NCBI GenBank assembly: GCA_017745235.1
Contig: JAGHZU010000005.1
Location: 124,001-188,000, forward strand
Length of the DNA stretch: 64,000 bases
From: Caulobacter sp.
GTDB lineage: Bacteria > Pseudomonadota > Alphaproteobacteria > Caulobacterales > Caulobacteraceae
Reading direction: 5' to 3'
Below are positions 1 to 6,451 of this stretch, piece after piece. The first letter of the stretch is position 1; every line of letters starts with the position of its first letter. The position numbers and the translations under genes are program-made. The notes below the pieces were generated by a model that had not been told where the DNA came from, ran no database searches, and was given only the letters and a program-made list of their open reading frames with translations.

Positions 1-320
1 TTCACGGCCTTGGGCGGCTTGGGACGCGACCAGATCAAGGGGCGCCCGTCGGCCGTCTCATCCACGACCAGGCTGACGATGTTCGGGTTCGACAGGCTCG
101 CGTCGTCGCACATCAACGAATGGCCCGGGCGGCCGTCATCAGCCTTTTGCGGCCACGCCACCCCGATCTCGGGCCGGTCGGCAAAGACGAGGTGGCTGGG
201 GCGTTCTCGCCGGTGGGGTCGGCAGCGGCCTCGAAGCGCGGCCTTGAAACTGCAGGCGCGGTCGAAACCCCCGCCACGGAACGCGTCGCCGACCGTCTTG
301 AAGGCGCCTTCGGCGGACAA
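1..320 (-). CDS. DUF736 protein, inverted diverged copy, cut by the window edge
   Basis: The reverse strand from a TTG at 320 stays open to position 1 and matches the plus-strand DUF736 gene at 607-936 at both ends: its start reads LSAEGAFKTVGDAF against MSTIGTFKTVGDEF, and its end reads DGRPLIWSRPKPPKAV against DGRTLIWSRPKPPKAV. The middle (about 115-245) carries three single-base deletions relative to the other copy. Together they restore the frame, so about 35 residues are read out of register while the ORF stays open. The upstream Shine-Dalgarno stretch (AGGGGAAG) is also shared. The stop codon lies outside the window. It is either a decaying duplicate or a paralogue with a rewritten core. 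DUF736 proteins have no assigned function and are common on rhizobial and sphingomonad conjugative elements. Confidence 0.6.
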   Translation of the reverse strand, partial: MSAEGAFKTVGDAFRGGGFDRACSFKAALRGRCRPHRRERPSHLVFADRPEIGVAWPQKADDGRPGHSLMCDDASLSNPNIVSLVVDETADGRPLIWSRPKPPKAV

Positions 321-606
321 GGCCGATCTTCCCCTGGACGCCAAGCCCGGCGACGCCGCGGCCTCTCGAAGGGCTGGATCTGGGCGGGGTCGGCTGCGCC
401 TCGGCCGCCTGGGCGCAACAGCGCCGGCCGACTTTCTTCCCCCGGGCCCAGAGGGCCCGTTCCTCGCGAGACAAGAAAGACGTCCAGCGCCGTCCTCCGC
501 TGCGCTGCGGCTTGGCCAGCCAAGTGCGTCGGCGCCCGCCCCCGCCCGGTCGATCCCCATCGAGGCCGCGATGGTCGCGGGTTCGACATCCAGAGGAAGA
601 GCGACA
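321..606. other. GC-rich spacer between the divergent DUF736 copies
   Basis: No convincing coding frame was found. The two DUF736 genes point away from each other across this spacer, so it should hold both promoters. The gene-proximal 25-30 bases on each side resemble each other in inverted orientation, including an AGAGGAAG / AGGGGAAG ribosome-binding stretch, so the duplication included the leader. A GC-rich palindromic stretch lies near 440-460 (cccgggcccagagggccc). I see no recognisable -35/-10 pair. Confidence 0.4.
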
Positions 607-936
607 ATGTCCACCATCGGCACCTTCAAGACGGTCGGCGACGAGTTCCACGGCGACGTCTTCACCCTCGAACTGCAGCTCCAAGGCGTGCGCTTCGTGC
701 CCACCACCGACCGCACCGGCGAGAACGCCCCCAGCCACCTCGTCTATGCCGGCCGGGTCGAGATCGGGGTGGCGTGGCCGCAAAAGACCGGTGACGGCCG
801 CCCCTACCACTCGGTGAAGTTCGACGACGCGAGCCTGTCGAATCCGATCAACGCCAACCTGTTCAAGGACGAGGTCGGCGACGGGCGCACCCTGATCTGG
901 TCGCGCCCCAAGCCGCCCAAGGCCGTGAAGGCCTAA
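607..936 (+). CDS. DUF736 domain protein
   Basis: A 109-residue protein recognised as DUF736 from the N-terminal IGTFKTVGDEFHG, the central FVPTTDRTGENAPSH and the C-terminal GRTLIWSRPKPPK segments. The ATG at 607 follows an AGAGGAAGAG ribosome-binding site and gives the usual family length; the frame stays open far upstream only because of high GC. DUF736 genes are near-constant accessory genes of alphaproteobacterial conjugative elements with RepA, ParA and Trb, as here, but no biochemical role is established. It has no signal peptide or membrane segment and is probably cytoplasmic. A diverged inverted copy sits at 1-320. The family call is firm; the function is unknown. Confidence 0.85.
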   Translation: MSTIGTFKTVGDEFHGDVFTLELQLQGVRFVPTTDRTGENAPSHLVYAGRVEIGVAWPQKTGDGRPYHSVKFDDASLSNPINANLFKDEVGDGRTLIWSRPKPPKAVKA

Positions 937-951
937 GGCCAAGCCCGCGGT

Positions 952-968
952 CCCGCTCACCGAGCGGG
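952..968. terminator. short hairpin after the DUF736 gene
   Basis: A perfect 7-bp stem (CCCGCTC / GAGCGGG, 3-nt loop) lies 15 bases past the DUF736 stop. There is no following T-run, so rho-independent termination is uncertain; it may only protect the 3' end. Confidence 0.3.
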
Positions 969-1089
969 GCCAAGGGGCCGCATTGCACCGGGTGATGTCC
1001 TTAGGGCATCGCGCGAGGTTTTCGCCGCCTCTCCCATCGGCGGCGAACCTCGATAGAGTGCCGCCGTCATCAACCGCTGGAGCCGGCCT

Positions 1090-1356
1090 ATGGCGGCGAA
1101 GATCGCCGACACCCCGCCCGACAGTCCCGTGCTGACCGACTACGACCGCGCCCACATCAAGACCTATCTCCGCCTTCTCGACGCGCAAGCCGCTAAGGCC
1201 GATTGGCGCGAGGTGGCCGGGCTCGTCCTGGGCCTGGACGTCGCGCGCGACCTGGGCGCGGCCCAGGCCTGTCACGCCGCCCACCTGGCGCGCGCCCGCT
1301 GGCTGGTCGCCCAAGGCTACCGCGGATTGCGGGAGCCGCCGGATTCCGAGGGGTGA
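1090..1356 (+). CDS. DUF2285 protein, short form
   Basis: An 88-residue protein whose whole length matches the short DUF2285 form found on these elements: an N-terminal DYDRAHIKTYLRLLDA helix, a central W-x-E-V-A-x-x-V-L-x-L-D segment and the closing HLARARWLVAQGYRGL. The family is predicted to have a helix-turn-helix-like fold and is annotated as a DNA-binding or transcription-factor-like domain; I know of no direct functional work. The ATG at 1090 gives the expected length. It lies between DUF736 and a longer, frameshifted DUF2285 gene, the usual order upstream of the RepA-ParA block. It is probably a regulator of element maintenance or transfer. Confidence 0.75.
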   Translation: MAAKIADTPPDSPVLTDYDRAHIKTYLRLLDAQAAKADWREVAGLVLGLDVARDLGAAQACHAAHLARARWLVAQGYRGLREPPDSEG

Positions 1357-1465
1357 TGCCCACCCGACATCACCCCATGCGCGCTTGCCGTCTTCCGAGC
1401 GGGGCCATGGGCGGGAATCGTTTCAATCCCTCCCCTGTGCCGTTGGCGTGCCGGTTTCTTGCTCG

Positions 1466-2222
1466 ATGTCGACCGAAGCGTTGCCGATCGAAGATTGGCG
1501 GGACACCGCCGCCTACGACTATTTTGACGACCTGACGCCCTCGGCGCTGGCCTGGGAATGTCTGCGTCGCAACCTGGCCTACGGGAGCGACCTGCGGGCC
1601 TTGGACCAAGCGGGGCCCGCCACGCCCAGCGCGATCGCCGATCGCTGGGGGTTGCGATTTCGCGGTCGCCACGACGCGCAGCGCCCTCGACATGACCACG
1701 CCTTGGTCGCCGAGCGCCGATCCATCGATCCTGCTGTTTGCCCCCGTCCCGCCGGGCGCCGGTCTGACTCCAGGCTCGATCTCGCCACTGCCGGCGCCGA
1801 CGCGCCGCGAGCAGGCGCCTGATGCCGACCACCTGGTCTTCGGCGCCGGGGCCGAAGCCCATATCGCCCGGCTGATCGGCCCCGTGGCCGCCGACCAGGC
1901 GGTGGCCGCCATCGTGCCGCTCGACGCCGGCGCGACCGGTCGCCTGGCCGCGCTCGAGCGCTTCACGCGCTGGCGCGGCGGCGCCGGTAATCCAGCCCGT
2001 CTGACAGCGCAAAAGCGCAGGCGCATCGGGCTGATGCTGCGCGCGGTCGATGCGCGCGCCGCTGGAGCCAGTCACCGCCAGCTGGCTCAAGCGCTGTTCG
2101 GGACCGGGCGCGTCGCCGAAGACACCTGGAAGACCTCCTCCCTGCGCGACACCAGCCTGCGGCTGGCGCGCGATGGCGCAGCCCTCGTCGCCGACGGCTA
2201 TCGGCGACTGCTGACCCTCTGA
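1466..2222 (+). pseudogene. Transcriptional-regulator-like / DUF2285 gene, frameshifted
   Basis: Two overlapping frames together make one recognisable gene. From the ATG at 1466, frame 2 encodes the N-terminal domain (DWRDTAAYDYFDDLTPSALAWECLRRN) up to WGLRF near 1660. Matching protein then continues in frame 3 from about 1662 (AVATTRSALDMTTPWSP, then SILLFAPVP) to 2222, ending in the DUF2285 signature (RRRIGLMLRAVDAR, then DTWKTSSLRDTSLRLARDG). One extra base around 1655-1660 (gttgcgatttcgcgg) explains the break: removing it restores RFAV. Without repair, frame 2 runs to 1822 as an arginine/proline-rich shadow. Intact relatives are single proteins of about 250 residues. This is either a real inactivating frameshift or a sequencing error. 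The likely role is DNA-binding regulation of the element. Confidence 0.7.
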
Positions 2223-2374
2223 AGCCGCCAACCTAGCCGGCCAGCCCGACCGCCAGGGGGTGCGAAAACCGGCCCTTGCCTTCGCACTCCCTGCGCCGGC
2301 CCCGTCCCAACGACCGTCCGATCCGACCCGCAAGGACCCCTCCTGGGCCCGCTGCGGCGTCTCGGATCCCGTCG

Positions 2375-2653
2375 ATGTCCTCGCCCCGAACGCCCGCTAC
2401 CCCTCTTGCCCCCGTCCGCGCCCCCTTGCGGTTCCTGCGGACCCAGGACGCGGCCAAGTACCTGGGCCTGTCGTTTCGCACCCTTGAGAAGCATCGCACC
2501 TACGGCACCGGTCCGGCGTTTCGCAAACTCGGCGGGCGCGTGGTCTACGCCATCGACGACCTGGACGCCTGGACCGACCGGGGCCTGAAAGTCTCCACCC
2601 GCGATGCGCTGGCCAATCCGATCGCCCCGGCCCAGCCGCGAGCGGGCGCATGA
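2375..2653 (+). CDS. Small helix-turn-helix (AlpA/excisionase-like) protein
   Basis: A 92-residue protein with a MerR/excisionase-type HTH at about 20-70: FLRTQDAAKYLGLSFRTLEKHRTYGTGPAFRKLGG followed by VVYAIDDLDAWTD, the standard winged helix with its tryptophan-containing closing helix. Such proteins bind DNA and act as excisionases or regulators. Placed directly before repA, which starts four bases inside its 3' end (ATGA overlap at 2650), it most likely regulates replication or transfer. The ATG at 2375 is preferred over the upstream in-frame ATG at 2276, which would add an Arg/Pro-rich leader. An Xis role is possible, but no integrase is in the window. Confidence 0.75.
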   Translation: MSSPRTPATPLAPVRAPLRFLRTQDAAKYLGLSFRTLEKHRTYGTGPAFRKLGGRVVYAIDDLDAWTDRGLKVSTRDALANPIAPAQPRAGA

Positions 2654-3660
2654 GAGCGCCCTCCTCCGGCGACGACACGCTGGCGCCGCTGATCGTCGCC
2701 GGCGCGGCCCGCCCTCGCGATCAGCGCGACCTGATGGAGCGCCCGTTCTTTTCCCTGGCCAAGTCGCGCCGCGCCGCTCCGATCCGCTACCAGGCCGGCG
2801 ACGTGGAAGTCTGGGTTCAGGGACTTCCAGAGTTCGGCATGGCCACGATCTGGGACGCCGACGTCCTGATCTGGGCCGGCTCGCAGATCGTTGAGGCCGC
2901 CGATCTTGGCCGGGCGACCTCCCGTCGCCTGCGGTTCTTGCCCTATCAACTGCTGACCGCGATTGGCCGGGCCACGGGCGCGACCGAGTACCGCCTGCTC
3001 AAGGCCGCCCTTCGGCGCCTGCAGTCGACCGTGGTGGCCACCACCCTGCGCAACGGCGAGCACTGGCGACGCCACCAGTTCTCCTGGATCAATGAATGGA
3101 CCGAGATCGTCGGCCCTGGCGGACGGACCGCGGGCCTCGAGATCGTCCTGCCTGACTGGTTCTACCGCGGGGTTCTGGACCGCTCTCTCGTCCTGTCGAT
3201 CGACCCAGCCTACTTCCAGCTGACCGGTGGGATCGAGCGCTGGCTTTATCGGGTCGCCCGCAAGCACGCCGGGCGCCAGCTGGCCGGCTGGCGGTTCGAC
3301 GTCGCCCACCTGCACGCCAAGTCCGGCAGCCTGGCGCGGCGCAGCGACTTTGCGCTCGATCTGCGCCGGCTCGTCGCGCGCCAGTCCCTGCCCGGATATC
3401 GGCTGCTGATGGAGCGCGAGGGCAAGCGCGAGCTCCTGCGGATCCTGCCCAGTCGCGTCACCCTGGATCTGCCGGCGGCTGTGGACGGCCTCGTGACATC
3501 GGGCGCACGCCCCCTCGTGATATCGGGCGTGCCCGCTTCGGGAGATCAGGCGCAAGACCCCCAGCTAACCCTCTGGCCGAACGCGGAAAACGGGCCGCGT
3601 AACTCAGACTCTAATCTGGAATCTAACTTAGAAGGACCGCCTCGGCGGCCAGGCCGATGA
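2650..3660 (+). CDS. repA: Replication initiator protein A
   Basis: A 336-residue protein of the RepA (plasmid replication initiator) family of alphaproteobacterial elements. The recognisable core is the N-terminal RDLMERPFFSLAKSRRAAPIRY, then GMATIWDADVLIWAGSQI, FLPYQLLTAIGR, LKAALRRLQSTVV and the SLARRSDFALDLRRLVAR segment. It would bind an origin and start replication, letting an excised element replicate on its own. It overlaps the upstream HTH gene and downstream parA by four bases each, so all three are likely translationally coupled. No iterons stand out nearby; the AT-richer stretch at 3600-3640 near its 3' end (taactcagactctaatctgg) is the only local low-GC patch. Repeats of RepA use on integrated elements are well known; whether this one is active is not visible. 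Confidence 0.85.
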   Translation: MRAPSSGDDTLAPLIVAGAARPRDQRDLMERPFFSLAKSRRAAPIRYQAGDVEVWVQGLPEFGMATIWDADVLIWAGSQIVEAADLGRATSRRLRFLPYQLLTAIGRATGATEYRLLKAALRRLQSTVVATTLRNGEHWRRHQFSWINEWTEIVGPGGRTAGLEIVLPDWFYRGVLDRSLVLSIDPAYFQLTGGIERWLYRVARKHAGRQLAGWRFDVAHLHAKSGSLARRSDFALDLRRLVARQSLPGYRLLMEREGKRELLRILPSRVTLDLPAAVDGLVTSGARPLVISGVPASGDQAQDPQLTLWPNAENGPRNSDSNLESNLEGPPRRPGR

Positions 3661-4295
3661 TCATCGCCCTGGTCAATCAGAAGGGCGGCGTGGGCAAGAC
3701 TACCCTGGCCCTGCACCTGGCCGGCGCCTGGGCGCGAAGCGGGCAGCGCGTCACCGTGGTCGACGCCGACCCGCAAGGCTCGGCGCTCGACTGGTCGGCG
3801 GTCCGGGCTCGCGAGGGCCTGGCCAGGCGCTTTGGCGTCGTGGGCCTGGCCCGCGAGACCCTGCATCGCGAACTGCCGGAACTGGCCCGCGACCACGACC
3901 TGGTGGTCGTCGACGCGCCGCCGCGCGTGGCGCCGCTCATGCGTTCGGCGCTGCTGGCGGCCGACCTGGCCCTGATCCCCGTCCAGCCCTCGCCGTTCGA
4001 CGGCTGGGCGTCGGACGAGATGCTGCGTCTGATCGAGGAAGCCCGGGATTTTCGGCCTGATCTGCGCGCCCGCTTCGTCCTCAACCGCTGCGGCGCGCGC
4101 ACGCTCATCGCGCGCGATGTCGCCCGTTCACTGGCGCGTAGCGACCCGCCGGCGCTACCGGCCCAGCTGGGCCAGCGGGTGGTGTTCGCCGAGGCCGCGC
4201 GGCAAGGCCGCCTCGTCGACGAACGGCCCGGCGGCGCGAAGGCCTGGCGTGAGGTCCAGGCGCTGGCGCTGGCGATCGAGGCGCTGGAACGATGA
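3657..4295 (+). CDS. parA: ParA-family partition ATPase
   Basis: A 212-residue MinD/ParA-type ATPase. The deviant Walker A KGGVGKTT is at about 10-17, followed by VVDADPQGSALDW and VVVDAPP (Walker A' and B). The short length and lack of an N-terminal HTH place it with small ParA proteins that pair with a small ribbon-helix-helix partner rather than a large ParB. It would position or segregate the replicated element on the nucleoid. It overlaps repA by four bases upstream and the RHH gene by four bases downstream, forming one coupled partition operon. Confidence 0.88.
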   Translation: MIIALVNQKGGVGKTTLALHLAGAWARSGQRVTVVDADPQGSALDWSAVRAREGLARRFGVVGLARETLHRELPELARDHDLVVVDAPPRVAPLMRSALLAADLALIPVQPSPFDGWASDEMLRLIEEARDFRPDLRARFVLNRCGARTLIARDVARSLARSDPPALPAQLGQRVVFAEAARQGRLVDERPGGAKAWREVQALALAIEALER

Positions 4296-4534
4296 GCCGC
4301 GACCGCGTCCCCGGCGGCGGTTTCGCCGCACGCCCCTCTCAAGCCGAACGCTGGATCCGCCGCGCCGGAGCAGCGGCCGCAACGCCGTACACCGCCCGGC
4401 TGACCGTCGACATCACTCCGGCCCTGCGGGCGCGGATGAAGATCGTCGCCATCGAACGCGGGCTGACCTTGTCGGATATGGTCCGTGACCTCCTGGACGC
4501 GACCTACGGCGCGTCCGGAGCGCCGGCGCCATGA
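4292..4534 (+). CDS. Small ribbon-helix-helix ParB-like partner
   Basis: An 80-residue protein with a disordered basic N-terminus (about 1-30) and a ribbon-helix-helix at about 33-72: YTARLTVDITPALRARMKIVAIERGLTLSDMVRDLLDATY. This is the usual architecture of small centromere-binding partners of short ParA ATPases, often annotated as a partition protein ParB-like gene on Trb elements. It should bind a centromere site and activate ParA through its N-terminal arm. It overlaps both neighbours by four bases. It could also serve as autorepressor of the rep-par operon. Confidence 0.75.
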   Translation: MSRDRVPGGGFAARPSQAERWIRRAGAAAATPYTARLTVDITPALRARMKIVAIERGLTLSDMVRDLLDATYGASGAPAP

Positions 4535-4995
4535 CCCCGCTGACCGAGGTTGAACTGCTTTGGCAGGAGGGCGTCGTCGAGCGCTGGCTGCGCTTTGGCA
4601 AGCCGATCGAGGAGACCATCATCGACCGGCGCCGGCGACTGGTCGCCTTCGCGCCCGGCGCGGTCTTCGCCTATGTCCGATGGGCCGCAAACGCGCACGG
4701 CACGATCGTCTCACGGCTCGACATCCTGCGCGCCGCGGGCCCGGGCGAGGCTCTCCAGACCATCCCTTACATCCGTCCGGGCGGCGAGAGCCTGCTGCGC
4801 CTCTTCGGCTGGCCGGTCGTCCAACGCGCCCTGCAGCACATCAACGCCATCGAGGCGGCCGGCGTCGATCCAGTCGACGTCGATCCCGACCATTGGCGCC
4901 ACGTCCACAACCGTCTGGTCGCCCGCGAGACGCCGCGAGCCTACGACCGCGCGCGTCACCGGGCCTGGCTTCGCCGGCAGAGGTTTTGCCCATGA
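4531..4995 (+). CDS. DUF2840 protein
   Basis: A 154-residue protein recognised as DUF2840 by VELLWQEGVVERWLRFGKP, AYVRWAANAHGTIVSRLDILRA, the glycine-containing IPYIRPGGESLLRLFGWP and the closing Arg-rich helix. DUF2840 genes lie between the par genes and traF on this class of element in many alphaproteobacteria. No function has been shown. There is no signal peptide or membrane segment, so it is probably cytoplasmic, with a role linked to DNA transfer or maintenance by synteny only. It overlaps the RHH gene and traF by four bases. Confidence 0.8.
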   Translation: MTPLTEVELLWQEGVVERWLRFGKPIEETIIDRRRRLVAFAPGAVFAYVRWAANAHGTIVSRLDILRAAGPGEALQTIPYIRPGGESLLRLFGWPVVQRALQHINAIEAAGVDPVDVDPDHWRHVHNRLVARETPRAYDRARHRAWLRRQRFCP

Positions 4996-5519
4996 CGCGC
5001 CCGGCCCTCCCGCTCGTTCTGGGCGCCCTCGCCTGCGCCGCCCTCCTGCGCCTGCATGACCCGCAGGTGGTCTGGAACACCACGGCCAGCGCGCCGCTGG
5101 GCCTCTACCGCCTTGCGCCGGCCGACGGCCTGGCGCGCGGCGAGCTGGTGGTGTTCGCCCCGCCGCCGACGCTGGCCAACGACCTCGCCCGACGCGGCGT
5201 CCTGCCGCTCGGCGTGCCGCTGATCAAGCCCGTGGCCGGGCTCGGCGGCGATACGGTTTGCCGTCATGGCGCGATAGTGACCGTGGAGGGGCGAGCGATC
5301 GCGACGGCGCGCTGGCGCGACCGTCACGGGCGACGGCTGCCCGACTGGCAAGGCTGCCGCCGGCTAACGCCCGGCGAACTTTTCCTGCTCAACCCAAGCC
5401 GCCACGACAGCTTCGATGGCCGCTACTTCGGCCCGCTGCCTACGGTAGGTCTGGTCGGCCGCGCCGTGCCGCTTTGGACCTGGTCCTCGGCGGCGCCATC
5501 GACGGGAGACCGGCGGTGA
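4992..5519 (+). CDS. traF: TraF-type S26 conjugative maturation protease
   Basis: A 175-residue S26-family serine protease. An N-terminal hydrophobic anchor (about 4-21) precedes the catalytic Ser33 in NTTASAPLGLYRL. The general-base Lys79 sits in LIKPVAGLGGDTVC and the C-terminal box is LNPSRHDSFDGRYFGP. TraF of RP4 cuts and cyclises the TrbC pilin, and trbC is present downstream at 13630, so this is its likely substrate. It acts at the cytoplasmic membrane facing the periplasm. The start at 4992 overlaps the DUF2840 stop (ATGA); the frame is open further upstream only as a shadow. The transglycosylase gene follows with a four-base overlap. Confidence 0.88.
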   Translation: MTRPALPLVLGALACAALLRLHDPQVVWNTTASAPLGLYRLAPADGLARGELVVFAPPPTLANDLARRGVLPLGVPLIKPVAGLGGDTVCRHGAIVTVEGRAIATARWRDRHGRRLPDWQGCRRLTPGELFLLNPSRHDSFDGRYFGPLPTVGLVGRAVPLWTWSSAAPSTGDRR

Positions 5520-6190
5520 TCGCGCAGCCTCACGGCGCCTTGAGCCGTGCCCACGCGCTGGTCTTGGCCGCGCTCTTGATGGGGAGCGCCCTGTCACTTT
5601 CACCGACCATCGGCGAGGTCAGCGCGGTCGCTGCGGCCTCACCTTCGCCGGTCGTCGAGCCGCGTCTTCTTCAGGCCCTGCAGGAGGCCGAGCAACGCTT
5701 CGGCGTGCCGCGCGAATGGCTGGCGGCGATCATCGCCGCCGAGAGCGCCGGCGACGCGCGCGCGGTGTCATCGGCGGGCGCGATGGGCTTGATGCAGGTT
5801 ATGCCGGCAACGTGGCGGGAGCTTCGGCAAGCGCACGGCCTGGGCGCTGATCCCTTCGACGTCCGCGACAACATCCTGGCCGGCGCGGCCTATCTGCGCC
5901 AGCTCCATGACCGCTACGGCGCGCCGGGCTTTCTGGCCGCCTACAACGCTGGCCCCGGACGCTACGAAGCCTTTCGTGACGAGGCACGCCCCCTCCCCGC
6001 CGAGACCCGACGCTATGTCGCGTCACTGTCGGCGCGATTGGGGTTCAGCAGCACCATCCTGGCCTCGACGCAGCCCCCCGCCGACTGGCGGCGCGCCGCC
6101 CTCTTCCCGGTCACGCCCACCCTCGATCCAGGCGTCCCGCACAGCCTCTTCCCGACCGGTCCCGCTGTTCAGGACGTGCCGACCCGATGA
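5516..6190 (+). CDS. Lytic transglycosylase of the conjugation system
   Basis: A 224-residue SLT-domain protein with an N-terminal signal or anchor segment (about 12-32) and a transglycosylase core at about 50-190. The catalytic Glu76 lies in AAIIAAESAGD, followed by SSAGAMGLMQVMPATW and FLAAYNAGPGRYE, all diagnostic for family 1 lytic transglycosylases. It would open the peptidoglycan locally for Trb channel assembly, the role of VirB1 or TrbN. The GTG start at 5516 overlaps the traF stop (GTGA), which fits the chain of four-base overlaps from repA to here. The proline-rich C-terminus (about 190-224) is unassigned. Confidence 0.85.
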   Translation: MIAQPHGALSRAHALVLAALLMGSALSLSPTIGEVSAVAAASPSPVVEPRLLQALQEAEQRFGVPREWLAAIIAAESAGDARAVSSAGAMGLMQVMPATWRELRQAHGLGADPFDVRDNILAGAAYLRQLHDRYGAPGFLAAYNAGPGRYEAFRDEARPLPAETRRYVASLSARLGFSSTILASTQPPADWRRAALFPVTPTLDPGVPHSLFPTGPAVQDVPTR

Positions 6191-6451
6191 ACGGCGCACG
6201 CTCATCTCGGTCCCCTAGTCGGCCGGCCCTTTGCGACGGCGTGGGTTGGCGCTGGGACGTTTTAAGCCCCTCCAGACCCGATTGCAGGAGACCGCAAGAT
6301 AAAAGCCGCGACGGCGCACGCTTCGCGCGGCCTTACGGGACAAGGGGTTGCAGCGCCACCCGCCAGCTTACCCGGCAGGCGCTGTCTGGGTTTTTCTGCA
6401 TCAATTCAATGCTCAAAGCGCCTGCCCTCACCTGGTATCGGGACAACGGCC
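6191..6451 (+). other. Candidate origin of transfer region
   Basis: A 261-bp gap between the transglycosylase and the relaxase. It is less GC-rich at its 3' half (tttttctgcatcaattcaat, 6391-6410), which breaks the pattern of four-base overlaps. It contains a 7-bp inverted repeat CAGCGCC / GGCGCTG at 6351-6357 and 6378-6384 with a 20-nt spacer. A hairpin plus an AT-rich patch immediately upstream of the relaxase gene is the usual oriT setting. I cannot identify the nic site by motif. The small ORF crossing here (6187-6459) has no protein-like composition. Confidence 0.45.

Noticed and set aside
139..1314. 391-codon reverse-strand ORF
   Set aside because: It crosses both DUF736 copies and the DUF2285 gene in antisense; composition is typical of GC-rich shadow reading.
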